From NCBI RefSeq assembly GCF_007993045.1, contig NZ_VOOR01000035.1, positions 1 through 54,386 of the forward strand: a stretch of 54,386 nucleotides of DNA, written 5' to 3'. The DNA is from Phaeodactylibacter luteus (lineage in GTDB: Bacteria > Bacteroidota > Bacteroidia > Chitinophagales > Saprospiraceae). The notes below the pieces were generated by a model. It saw only the letters and a program-made list of their open reading frames with translations, did no database searches and was not told where the DNA came from. A program made the translations under genes and the position numbers. This document shows positions 10,901 to 18,344 of this stretch, in pieces. The stretch's first letter is position 1. Each line of letters starts with the position of its first letter.

Positions 10901-11861
10901 AGACCTGATCGCGCTACGAAAGCTCATCCTGGGCATTGAGGTCAACCTGCCAAACGGCAATACCTCTTGGCGGTTTGTGGATGCCAACCACCTCTTCCTC
11001 AACCCCAATAACCCGTTTGCGACACCATTCCCGGAAATGGTCAATATCAATGGCTTTGAGCAAGATCATATGGACGCCAACTTTGTAGCCATCAAGGTAG
11101 GAGATGTCGACGTCTCAGCTAGCGCCAACGACTACGGCATGGTTGAAGAGCGCGACCCTCAGGGCTCTATGGTGCTCAATGTGCCAGACGTGAGCGTGCA
11201 GGCCGGACAGGAATTCACCCTCCCCTTCACCACCGCTGGGCTCAATGAAATCCTTGGTTATCAGTTTACGCTCCGCTACAATACGGAATTGCTCGAGTAT
11301 GTTGAGCTTACACCTGGCGCAGTGCCCAATATGTCAGAGGGCAATTACAATCTGCTCCGGACACAGGATGGCTGGATCACCACCAGCTGGAATGTCATGG
11401 ACATTGTGCCCCAAGCGGAAATGACAGAACTCTTTGCTGTGACTTTCCGCGCCCGGGAAGATATCGAGTCGCTCGAAGAGCTGCTGAGCGTAACCAGCGT
11501 CCCTACCCGTGAAGAAGCCTACAATATGGAGGGCGATGTCCTCGATATAACGCTCAACTTCGGGCAGGCCATCACGGCAACAGGATCGGTACGGGTAGAA
11601 GGTTACGAGCTCTATCAAAACCGGCCCAACCCATTCAGCGCGCACACCGTCATAGGGTTCAAGCTCCCTATCGCAGGAGAAGCCAAAATCACGGTTTACG
11701 ATATGGCGGGGCAGGTGCTCTACAACCAGGAAGGGTACTACGCTGCCGGCACGCACGAAATCGTCATCAAAGGTACAGACCTGTCTGCTTCAGGCTTGCT
11801 TTACTATCAGCTGCGCACAGCCAACTACGCAGCAACTAAAAAAATGATCCTGATGGAATAA
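7905..11861 (+). CDS. Secreted HYR-repeat protein with dockerin and cohesin domains and a T9SS type A sorting domain
   Basis: This protein of 1,318 residues has an N-terminal signal sequence (hydrophobic core LKAALAVMLTLLMGMPLQAQ). Residues about 100-920 contain several HYR-type Ig-like units, recognisable from repeated D-x-x-x-P-x-I-x-C-P motifs and V-x-D-N-C-S/D motifs. Residues about 955-1015 form a type I dockerin-like pair of calcium loops (GVSTLDLLLISRHILGV and DVNRSGAISTLDLIALRKLI). Residues about 1085-1222 resemble a cohesin domain (GYQFTLRYNTELLEYVEL). The last 90 residues (YELYQNRPNPFSAHTVIGF, ITVYDMAGQVLY, LLYYQLRTANY) are a type A T9SS sorting domain. The protein is predicted to be exported through T9SS and anchored outside the cell. 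Having both cohesin and dockerin in one chain allows self-association, which is inference. A perfect terminator follows 10 bp after the stop. Confidence 0.9.
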   Translation: MKFQTSNNAGQRAFTAPWQRLLKAALAVMLTLLMGMPLQAQCDLACNGGNPDVPLLIPVDENCQVSLTPEDVLEVPITCPGDKVLTVRDEFNNLIVEGVNMVVFDPIPYTGQTLSVMTTDVVEGIFCNSFIRAVDVTPPVIECVNDTISCIADTSVAVLGLPAVSDNCSSDLSIAYFDNYNDFTCVNSFAAFIERLITAEDEQGNQSSCSQLIFLDRPDLNDVEFPQDTVLNCGVTDLSPAVTNQPRLEGMIIEQTNRCDLSVTFRDDTLLLCGNIEFQIQRTWTVTEACTQTMATDIQLINVVDTIAPQIICPGPITVNTNTGACYATVNLPSPSVVDNCDAEASFVVSTTYGAVGTGPHPFVPVGTHTLQYTARDQCNNSRTCTTTLNVVDQEPPTAVCEETLIVSVSSGGVGIVDAISFDGGSNDNCAPELFFKARRMVTGACGGLNGDDSDAIAGYQEWFDDEVRFCCDELDAQDLQVIMRVYEVDPGNGPVQPVRELPNGDLFGRYTECMVNVEVQDKVAPDVACPQNMTIDCREDYSDLSIFGEAMAMDNCSAELSLEEEIQVDDCGTGTITRTYTAIDPSGNIGGCIQTITIVNESPFSLSNIDFPDDITIEICGAATDPDDLPDGFDRPVLSDVGCASIGINYSDEFFDISFPACYKILREWVILDWCQYDPEDPNTEGRFSDVQVIKVEDNTKPILSCPEDVVVGLGPDCNASQVNLLPVMAEDCSSNVLITNNSPFADVAGANASGEYPSGTTLVTFVASDRCGNTASCQVSVTVEDMTPPQPVCIVGLSVNLAMMNGEPMAMINAPAFNGGSSDNCTDANLLKYSIRRAGTGLPGVRPTTTQLTFTCEDAGGQPIEFWAEDNAGNSSFCVTVIAVQDNNNICPAAASGMIAGEISTEMGEYVEGVMVEVVSDDPLAAFTGDNGFFELLGVPFGNNYTLRPYRDEDVLNGVSTLDLLLISRHILGVAPLNTPYKMIAADVNRSGAISTLDLIALRKLILGIEVNLPNGNTSWRFVDANHLFLNPNNPFATPFPEMVNINGFEQDHMDANFVAIKVGDVDVSASANDYGMVEERDPQGSMVLNVPDVSVQAGQEFTLPFTTAGLNEILGYQFTLRYNTELLEYVELTPGAVPNMSEGNYNLLRTQDGWITTSWNVMDIVPQAEMTELFAVTFRAREDIESLEELLSVTSVPTREEAYNMEGDVLDITLNFGQAITATGSVRVEGYELYQNRPNPFSAHTVIGFKLPIAGEAKITVYDMAGQVLYNQEGYYAAGTHEIVIKGTDLSASGLLYYQLRTANYAATKKMILME

Positions 11862-11871
11862 GCTCCATCTT

Positions 11872-11903
11872 GCCCGGGCGCTTTCCCAACGCCCGGGCTT
11901 TTT
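11872..11903 (+). terminator. Rho-independent terminator of the HYR/cohesin gene
   Basis: A perfect 9-bp stem GCCCGGGCG / CGCCCGGGC with a 9-base loop is followed directly by TTTTT. It begins 10 bp after the stop codon. Confidence 0.9.
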
Positions 11904-12038
11904 CCCAAAAAAATCCCCAAGGGGCCCTTTCCATTTGTGCAGCCGGAAGATAGCAGGCATTCCCAAGCCCTATTGCAAAGCGGGCTTCACAAACCGGAAA
12001 GGCAATCGGCCCCGGTTTGACAACTTCCCATAGTTTCT

Positions 12039-12072
12039 ATGCCTCCGTTGATAAACAGCGGGGGCATTTTTT
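12039..12072 (+). terminator. Second hairpin with T-run downstream of the HYR/cohesin gene
   Basis: The arms ATGCC-t-CCG and CGG-g-GGCAT pair around a 12-base loop and are followed by six T. It lies 170 bp after the first terminator with no gene between, so it is either a backup terminator or the end of a small unannotated transcript. Confidence 0.6.
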
Positions 12073-12217
12073 GCAGGGCTAAATGTAAATGTCTATCTTG
12101 CGTCAAAATCATCCCCCCATTATTTTGGAGGAACGCTGAATGCTTTGGACCCCCCTCCGGCATTTATTTTCTCCGAGAGCTTTGAGAGGCTAGGTTACTA
12201 GCCGACAAAAACGCGGA

Positions 12218-12245
12218 GGCAGCAGGCGAAAGTTTGCTGCCTTTT
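12218..12245 (+). terminator. Third hairpin in the 11.9-12.8 kb intergenic region
   Basis: GGCAGCA pairs with TGCTGCC and is followed by TTTT. A separate 6-bp hairpin (GGCTAG, GTTA, CTAGCC) lies just upstream at 12188-12203. No gene lies between these hairpins and the preceding terminators. A TAGCTTTG box matching the Bacteroidota -7 consensus TAnnTTTG follows at 12252-12259, without a clear -33 partner. Confidence 0.45.
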
Positions 12246-12370
12246 GCATTTTAGCTTTGCCCGCTCCGCTTCTGCCCCTCGGCCCTAACCCTTCAGCCCT
12301 CTTCCACAACATTATGATAAGCAGTAGGCTTGTTGGTTGTTTAAAGTATATACAAGGCTATGGGGCTTCC

Positions 12371-12418
12371 CCTTGCCCGTGGGCAGGCTCAAAAAAACGA
12401 AAGCTGGTTTGCGCCCGT
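12371..12418 (+). repeat. Truncated right end of the dispersed intergenic element
   Basis: Only the right-hand part is present: a GCCCGTGGGC-type hairpin remnant, then an A-run, then GCTGGTTTGCGCCC. This matches the right terminus of the full copies. It lies about 55 bp left of a complete copy in the same orientation, consistent with one element landing beside an older, decayed one. Confidence 0.6.
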
Positions 12419-12472
12419 GTGATGAGGCCGGTTGGCTCATCTTGGGTAGAGATGAAGAAGGGCATGGCAGGG

Positions 12473-12656
12473 GCGTGAACCAAAATGTCGCGGGCGTTTG
12501 TACTTTTCGGGCTTTATAGCCTGGCATCGGCCTAGCGCTGCGAAGGGGTGGCAAGCCCGATAGGGCCGAGCGGACAGCGAGCCCCGTAGCATAGCGGCAC
12601 CTGCCTGCTGGCAGGGGCAGGCCCCATCAAAAAAAACGACAATCTGGTTTGCGCCC
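12473..12656 (+). repeat. MITE-like dispersed element, copy A (complete)
   Basis: The left terminus GGGGCGTGAACCAAAATGTCG and the right terminus (reverse complement GGGGCGCAAACCAGATTGTCG) form imperfect terminal inverted repeats. The core contains GCCTAGCGCTGCG, a GCCCGATAGGGC hairpin, GAGCGGACAGCGAGCCCC, and a CCTGCC...GGCAGG hairpin. The same order of blocks recurs in six other places in this window. There is no coding capacity. Possible flanking duplication is limited to TGGCAG. Confidence 0.85.
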
Positions 12657-12840
12657 CGTGGCAGTTCCTGTTTTTTGCAGCGGCCCAGCAGCTCCTCTGA
12701 GGCGTTGTATGCCATTTCCCCTAGTGCGGCAGTAAAATTAATGCCCTGGTTTATACCACAAATGCTACATTGCCCGTTTCTTTGCGCAACGTTTCAGGGC
12801 TCGCCCTGGAAAAGCGATTTTGTGATCAAAACAATTGTCC

Positions 12841-14529
12841 ATGTCAGCATTACGACCCACGCAGCGCTCCCGGGCACAGGAGTCCCGGGCCGCCATACAG
12901 CGGCTATATATTGCTATGCGCCACCTTTTTATCCGAGGAAGCTATAAGCCGCTGGGGGTTTCCGGCGAAGCCATGATTGAAGCCCTGACACAGCTCAGGC
13001 CAGAGATCTACGGCTCTATCAATGACCCCGAACGGGTGGAGCTCGATGGGCTGCTGTACATTTTCCAGCGCCTGCCTAGGGGCATAGAAGAGTGCCGCTA
13101 CATCAAGCTCATCTCCCGGGAAGGCTTTGAGGACAGCGATTTTGAGCCCATCATCCCAAGCAAGCGCCGCCGCAACTCTTACCGGATCGATCAGGAGCAG
13201 ATGTATATCGAAATGACAAGGGGGAGGAGCGATATCTATGACATTCTCACCCACCTGACTTTCCTGTACATCGAGGCAGAGAAGATCCGCCGGAACAGTG
13301 AAGACCATAAGGCCCGCAAGCGGCGGGAATGGGTTATGCTCGAAGACATCGTCAACCGGGAAGCCCGGGGCGAGGAGTACAACCAAGAGATCGCCTATAC
13401 TTATCTGAGCACATTGCTTGGGCGCACCTACGAAGAGACAGTACAAGCTTGCAGGCGCTTCGAACGGGCTACCGATGTCAATAGCATCTTCCACATCACT
13501 TATTGGTTGGGGAGGCTGGCTTCTGAAGAGGCGCATGAAGGGAATGACCGGGAGATCAGCTTCTCTTCTGCTTTGCGCGAAAAAATCGGGCACCATTATT
13601 ACGGCGAGCTCTGGGCCCGCAATATCAAGCAATACCTTAAAGATAATGGGCTGCTGGGCCGCCCCCTGCACATTATCAGCGCCAACCTCCACAGCGTTAT
13701 GAACACCCTGTACGCCGGGGCCGCTTTAGAGCAGGAAAATGAACTGGAGGACCTCGCCCGGGAGCTGAGCATAGAGGCCAACGAAGGCTTGAGGGATAAA
13801 GTAAAGCGCTACGCCATCCAAAACGGCATGGCTCAGCTGGATGATACAAGCGGGACCAATATCTCCGTACAGATTTTCGATACGGCAGCTATCCCTGCCC
13901 GGCATTTCCCCCGGGAGCTACATTGGGACACAGCCGTTGTCAGTGAGCACAAGCCGGTCATCATAGTGATGGACTATGCCTTTGGAGAGCAGGCTTATGA
14001 AACCATGGACGAACTCCTCAAGCCCTACGAAGCAGAAGGGGAGAAGTACCCTTTGAATGTGGCTTCGGTGAACATCATGGGCAAAGCTGGCATCCTGCAA
14101 GGCGGCAAGGGCGACATCATGGTGCCCAATGCCCATGTTTTTGAAGGCACAGCGGACAATTATCCTTTTGAGAATGACCTTACGGTGGAAGATTTTGAAG
14201 GGCACGGCCTCCGGGTGGTAGATGGCCCCATGATCTCTGTGCTTGGGACTTCCCTACAGAACAAGGACATCTTGCACTACTTCTTGAAATCTTCCTGGCA
14301 CGCAGCCGGGCTCGAAATGGAAGGCGCCCACTATCAGAAGGCCATTCAGGCTGCTTCCAAAATCCGGAAGAGCATACAAGAAGGGGTGGTGCTGCGTTAT
14401 GCCTATTATGCTTCTGACAACCCCCTCATTTCTGGGCAGACCCTGGCCTCCGGTAGCCTTGGGGCCGATGGGGTGCGCCCTACCTATCTTATTACGGTGA
14501 AGTTCCTCAACCGTATCGTTGGCAGGTAA
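12841..14529 (+). CDS. Conserved cytoplasmic protein with nucleoside-phosphorylase-like C-terminus (DUF6909-like)
   Basis: This protein of 562 residues has no signal peptide or membrane segment. The N-terminal half is charged and helical. The C-terminal part contains the run MISVLGTSLQNKDILHYF, followed by AGLEMEGAHYQKAI. The E-M-E-G motif resembles the substrate-binding segment of the nucleoside phosphorylase/AMP nucleosidase superfamily. I believe it belongs to an uncharacterised Bacteroidota family (DUF6909), but this is from memory and unconfirmed. ATG 12841 is used; a TTG six bases earlier and an ATG at 12916 are alternatives, and no Shine-Dalgarno sequence helps to decide. It is convergent with the amino-acid permease, with only 9 bp between the stop codons. 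No reaction can be assigned. Confidence 0.75.
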   Translation: MSALRPTQRSRAQESRAAIQRLYIAMRHLFIRGSYKPLGVSGEAMIEALTQLRPEIYGSINDPERVELDGLLYIFQRLPRGIEECRYIKLISREGFEDSDFEPIIPSKRRRNSYRIDQEQMYIEMTRGRSDIYDILTHLTFLYIEAEKIRRNSEDHKARKRREWVMLEDIVNREARGEEYNQEIAYTYLSTLLGRTYEETVQACRRFERATDVNSIFHITYWLGRLASEEAHEGNDREISFSSALREKIGHHYYGELWARNIKQYLKDNGLLGRPLHIISANLHSVMNTLYAGAALEQENELEDLARELSIEANEGLRDKVKRYAIQNGMAQLDDTSGTNISVQIFDTAAIPARHFPRELHWDTAVVSEHKPVIIVMDYAFGEQAYETMDELLKPYEAEGEKYPLNVASVNIMGKAGILQGGKGDIMVPNAHVFEGTADNYPFENDLTVEDFEGHGLRVVDGPMISVLGTSLQNKDILHYFLKSSWHAAGLEMEGAHYQKAIQAASKIRKSIQEGVVLRYAYYASDNPLISGQTLASGSLGADGVRPTYLITVKFLNRIVGR

Positions 14530-14538
14530 GTGTTGGCC

Positions 14539-15840
14539 TTAGCCGGATGAGCCCCGGAAGCGGCGGCTCCAAAAGTAAGAAACCGCCCCGACACCGAGGT
14601 TGGCGAGCCCCATCAGGCTCTCCCTCGGCTGATCGTAAAGCAGCACCCCCAGCATCCATACGCTGAGGGCAAGGAAGGCCAGTTGTACCCAAGGGTAGCC
14701 CGGGCTGCGGTAGCCAGAAGGAGGCCCATGCCTTAGGCGCAGCAGTATGACCCCGGCTACTGCAAGGGTCGTGAACAGTTGCAGCACAAACCCACTGTAC
14801 AGGAATACTTCGTCGAAGTGGCTGGCCGTTACCATGAACAAGCTGATGGCCCCTTGCAGCCAAACTGCCCGCACCGGGATGCCGCGCGCATTGTCTCGGG
14901 CGAGAAAGCCCCAGATCCTGAAATCGTCGGCCATAGCCCGTACTACCCTTGGCCCTACCCATATACTCGCACTGATGCTGGAGACCAGGAAAAGGGCAAT
15001 GCAAACGGCAATGGCTTTGCTGCCAGCAGTCCCAAAAACCTCGGCCCCTACGAGCTGCCCAATATCAATGCGCCCCCGCAGGGCCTCCGGGCTTACCTGG
15101 TACAAGAAACCGGCCTGCAGCAGCACATAAAGAAGGCTGACGGCAATGGTGCCGGCGAGTAAAGCCTTGGGCAGGCTGCGTTGGGGAGCCCGTATCTCTT
15201 CTACAATGTATGCGGCCGCGTTCCAGCCAGAGAAGGCATAGGCCACATAAACCAAGCCTACCATAAAAGCGGGGCTCCAGGGCGATATGCTGCTGAGCGG
15301 CGCCTTCAGGGCTGAGTCTGAGGCGCCAGGCGAACTGAAACAGGCCCCGATGAACAGAGCCAGCAAGCCCAGTTTGATCAGCGTGGCCGTATTTTGGAAA
15401 ACACTGCTCTGCTTAATGCTCACGGAGTGGAGTAGGGAAATCCCAATGATGGCCCCCATGGCCATAGGCTGCTGAGGGATACCTGTGACCGGCTCCAGAT
15501 AAGCGCCAAGAGCTAATGCGGCCAGCGCGACCGATGCAGAAAACCCAACCGTGAGAGAAACCCAACCTGCCAAGTACCCCCAGAAAGGGCCATAGATCCG
15601 TTGGATAAAGTGGTATTCCCCCCCGGAGCGGGGGAGGCGGGTGCCGAGCTCTGCATAGCTAAGGGCTCCGAGCAAGGCAAATATGCCGCCCAAAAGCCAG
15701 AGCAGCAGTATGGTCCAGCCATCGGAAAGGTGCGACAACTGAAGGCCCAGACTGGTAAACACCCCTGTGCCGATCATATTGGCTACCACGATAGCGGCAG
15801 CGCTCCACCAGCTTATCTTTCTTAGCTGCTCTTGCGGCAT
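14539..15840 (-). CDS. APC family amino acid permease
   Basis: This 433-residue protein is very hydrophobic, with about 12 membrane segments. It begins MPQEQLRKISWWSAAAIVV, where VANMIGTGVFTSLG is the conserved TM1 break of the APC superfamily (G-S/T-G-I/V-F motif). Further on it has GALSYAELGTRLPRSGGEY, the conserved segment after TM2. It should move amino acids or polyamines across the inner membrane; the substrate cannot be read from the sequence. I chose the ATG at 15840 over one 72 bp upstream because it places the usual short cytoplasmic tail before TM1. Its 3' end nearly abuts the convergent DUF6909-like gene. Confidence 0.88.
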   Translation of the reverse strand: MPQEQLRKISWWSAAAIVVANMIGTGVFTSLGLQLSHLSDGWTILLLWLLGGIFALLGALSYAELGTRLPRSGGEYHFIQRIYGPFWGYLAGWVSLTVGFSASVALAALALGAYLEPVTGIPQQPMAMGAIIGISLLHSVSIKQSSVFQNTATLIKLGLLALFIGACFSSPGASDSALKAPLSSISPWSPAFMVGLVYVAYAFSGWNAAAYIVEEIRAPQRSLPKALLAGTIAVSLLYVLLQAGFLYQVSPEALRGRIDIGQLVGAEVFGTAGSKAIAVCIALFLVSSISASIWVGPRVVRAMADDFRIWGFLARDNARGIPVRAVWLQGAISLFMVTASHFDEVFLYSGFVLQLFTTLAVAGVILLRLRHGPPSGYRSPGYPWVQLAFLALSVWMLGVLLYDQPRESLMGLANLGVGAVSYFWSRRFRGSSG

Positions 15841-16048
15841 TGGCAATAGGTTAGGGAAAGGTGCGGTACAGGGTGCTGTGGCCATGCCACAGTGCACGCA
15901 TGGCCACGACAACGCGCTTAAGGTAACGATTTACGTGCAGTTGGGCCCTTGCCCGGCAGCCTGCTAACGAAACCCTAACACTTTTTTGGGCAGCCTGGCT
16001 GGCATCAGAGCACGCAAGCGCCTTTTTCTTCAGCCGGGCGCAGCTCCT

Positions 16049-17056
16049 TTAAAAAGTACCATTATGCTCCCGGTAAAGAATGGCCAGCATCACCTGCCCG
16101 ACTGCCCGCAAAGTGCGGACATCGATAATGTCCATATCGTCTTCATGAGTGTGCCAGTGCTCGCCAAACCCCGTTTGCGTGCCCGGCGCGCGGTTGATGA
16201 TGTCGATCATCGGGATACGGGCAATGGTGTTGACGTAGTAGTGGTCATCGGTAATGGCACCGCCCTGCTCGTCTACAAAATAATTGCCATAGCCCATGTT
16301 CTGCGCAAGTTTCCAGACCTTGTCCACCAGGCCCGGTGCAAACTGCATCGAAAAATACTCTCTGGGGAAGCGTGCGCCCTTGGCACCGACCATATCAAGT
16401 AGGATGCCGTACCGGGCTTGCTGGCCGTCGTTGAAGTGAAGGTTGCGCGACCAGTACTGAGAGCCCAGAGCATAAGTGTCCGGGTTTTCCCCTCCACTTT
16501 CCCCGTAATCTTCTGCATCGAAGAGCACAATATCTACGCCAATGCTGATGGGGCTGGCTTGCAGCTGCCGGGCAACTTCGAGGAGCACCGCTACGCCACT
16601 GCCGCCATCGTCGGCGCCCAAGATGGCTTCGTCCCGCCTTTCTTCATTGATGGGGGAGTCGGCAAAGGGCCTGCTGTCCCAGTGTGCAGCGAGCACAATG
16701 CGGCTTTTTGCCCCGGGGTTGTAGCGGGCAATGATGTTGGTGGCTTTCAGCACTTCTCCCGTATAGGCTTCGGCTTCAAAGTCTTGGGCGATCACATCTG
16801 CCCCAAACCGTTCGAAAGTAGACAGCAGCCACTGTTTGCATTGCTGATGGGCTTCTGAGTTGGGCACCCTTGGCCCAAAACTCACTTGCCTGGCCACATA
16901 GGTATAGGCAGAGTCGCGCTCAAATTTGGGGACCTGTACTGCCGCTGGCTGTGGTGGCGGAGGAAGGCTTTCATTGCCGGAGCCGCTGCCGCAACTGCTC
17001 AGCCCAAGTGCCAACAGCGCTATGAGCCCTGCTGGGAGAAAAGTCTTGATGATCAT
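16049..17056 (-). CDS. M28 family zinc peptidase / glutaminyl-peptide cyclotransferase-like lipoprotein
   Basis: This protein of 335 residues has a lipoprotein signal (LGLSSC, Cys22) and a proline-rich linker. The catalytic domain has AAHWDSRPFAD (His125, Asp127), LGADDGGSGVAVLLE (Asp149/150), LFDAEDYGE (acidic residues 182-183) and EHWHTHEDDMD. This is the metal-binding layout of the M28 family, closest in pattern to glutaminyl-peptide cyclotransferases, which turn N-terminal Gln into pyroglutamate. An aminopeptidase role cannot be excluded. It should sit in the cell envelope as a lipoprotein. The start is 18 bp after the thiL stop on the same strand, so the two are probably cotranscribed, although no shared function is obvious. 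Confidence 0.88.
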   Translation of the reverse strand: MIIKTFLPAGLIALLALGLSSCGSGSGNESLPPPPQPAAVQVPKFERDSAYTYVARQVSFGPRVPNSEAHQQCKQWLLSTFERFGADVIAQDFEAEAYTGEVLKATNIIARYNPGAKSRIVLAAHWDSRPFADSPINEERRDEAILGADDGGSGVAVLLEVARQLQASPISIGVDIVLFDAEDYGESGGENPDTYALGSQYWSRNLHFNDGQQARYGILLDMVGAKGARFPREYFSMQFAPGLVDKVWKLAQNMGYGNYFVDEQGGAITDDHYYVNTIARIPMIDIINRAPGTQTGFGEHWHTHEDDMDIIDVRTLRAVGQVMLAILYREHNGTF

Positions 17057-17074
17057 GATGTAAGCGGAGTCTGT

Positions 17075-18133
17075 TTATGCGTTAGGTTTGAAATGCACCC
17101 ACCCTTGGGCTGTAATCTCGTGGAGCTTGCCCCCTTTGGAGTTGAGCTTGAGCCCATCATCGGCTGGGGTAACTTCTCCAGCGATATAAAGGTCGGGCAT
17201 GTACTTTACCTTGTCCACATCTTTGGGGTCTATGGTAAATAGGAGCTCATAGTCTTCCCCGCCACTGAGCGCGACCGTGATCGGATCGAGGTTGAAGTCG
17301 ATAGCCTGGAACTGTGCATCCTGATGAATGGGCACACCGCTTTCTTCCAAAAGCACACCTACGCCCGACTGCTGACAAATGTGGTGCAGCTCGGAGGCCA
17401 GCCCGTCAGATATGTCGATCATAGCGGTAGGGAGCAGGCCTGCTTTTGCAAACGCCTCGATCATGTCCCTGCGGGCCTCAGGTTTGAGCTGCCGCTCAAT
17501 GAGGTAATCATGCCCTTCCAAGTTGGGCTGAATATTGGGGTCTGAAAGGTAGATCTGCTTTTCGCGCTCCAAAATCTGCAGCCCCATATAAGCCGCACCG
17601 AGGTTGCCGGTGATGCAAAGCAGGTCGCCGGGGCGTGCCCCGCTACGGTAAACCAGCTGTTCCTTTTTGGCTTGCCCGATGGCGGTCACGCTGATGACCA
17701 GCCCTCGTGGAGAGGAGGTGGTATCGCCGCCAACCAGGTCTACCCCATAAATTTCACAGGCTTTGTGTATACCGGCATAAATCTCTTCCATCGCTTCTAC
17801 CGAAAAACGGTTAGAAAGGGCAACGGAGACCGTAATCTGCCGGGGCTGTGCATTCATAGCATAGATGTCCGAGAGGTTGACGATGACCGACTTGTAGCCG
17901 AGGTGCCGCAGTGGGGTGTAGCCCAAGTCAAAGTGGATCCCTTCCACCAGCATATCAGTGGAGACTACAGTTTGCAGCCCCCGGTTGTCAATGACCGCAG
18001 CATCATCTCCTACTCCTTTTATGGTGGAGGCGTTCCGGATAGGGAAAGCCTTGGTAAGGTGGTGGATGAGCCCAAATTCGCCCAAGGTGTTGACATCTGT
18101 CCGCCCGGGCTGTCCTTCTTGTGTATTTGGCAT
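17075..18133 (-). CDS. thiL: Thiamine-monophosphate kinase
   Basis: This 352-residue protein phosphorylates thiamine monophosphate to thiamine diphosphate, the last step of vitamin B1 synthesis, in the cytoplasm. Family motifs are clear: FGLIHHLTKAFP near the N-terminus, KGVGDDAAVI (Mg-ATP binding), TDMLVEGIHFDL, GYKSVIVNLSDIYAMNAQP, DLVGGDTTSSPRGLVISVTAIG and TGNLGAAYMGLQIL. Length is normal for ThiL (about 330-350). No TPP riboswitch is evident upstream. The M28 lipoprotein gene follows 18 bp downstream, and no other thiamine gene is in the window. Confidence 0.93.
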   Translation of the reverse strand: MPNTQEGQPGRTDVNTLGEFGLIHHLTKAFPIRNASTIKGVGDDAAVIDNRGLQTVVSTDMLVEGIHFDLGYTPLRHLGYKSVIVNLSDIYAMNAQPRQITVSVALSNRFSVEAMEEIYAGIHKACEIYGVDLVGGDTTSSPRGLVISVTAIGQAKKEQLVYRSGARPGDLLCITGNLGAAYMGLQILEREKQIYLSDPNIQPNLEGHDYLIERQLKPEARRDMIEAFAKAGLLPTAMIDISDGLASELHHICQQSGVGVLLEESGVPIHQDAQFQAIDFNLDPITVALSGGEDYELLFTIDPKDVDKVKYMPDLYIAGEVTPADDGLKLNSKGGKLHEITAQGWVHFKPNA

Positions 18134-18344
18134 AAAAAAAAGCCTTCTGATACGAGCTTGTTTGGAGCAGTTGCGTAATGAAAATCAAGAATCTATACCC
18201 GCCTGCTGTGTCCTGGCGAAGCCGCTGAACTTGAGTTTAGCGGGCTAAACGAAAATAGAGCAAGGAAGCCAGGTTCATCAAGCGTTGATCCGTAATAGGA
18301 GCCATCTCCAAACACATGCTCCAAGGGGGCAGGCCCCTTATCTC

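Noticed and set aside
12257-12715. Several short frames on both strands that translate part of the dispersed element (for example GPSGQRAPEHSGTC)
   Set aside because: The same peptide appears wherever the element lies, in different frames and strands, because the DNA is repeated; the element is non-coding.
12904-13692. 262-codon open frame on the minus strand inside the DUF6909-like gene
   Set aside because: Antisense to a gene with a recognisable conserved core; the translation has no motif.
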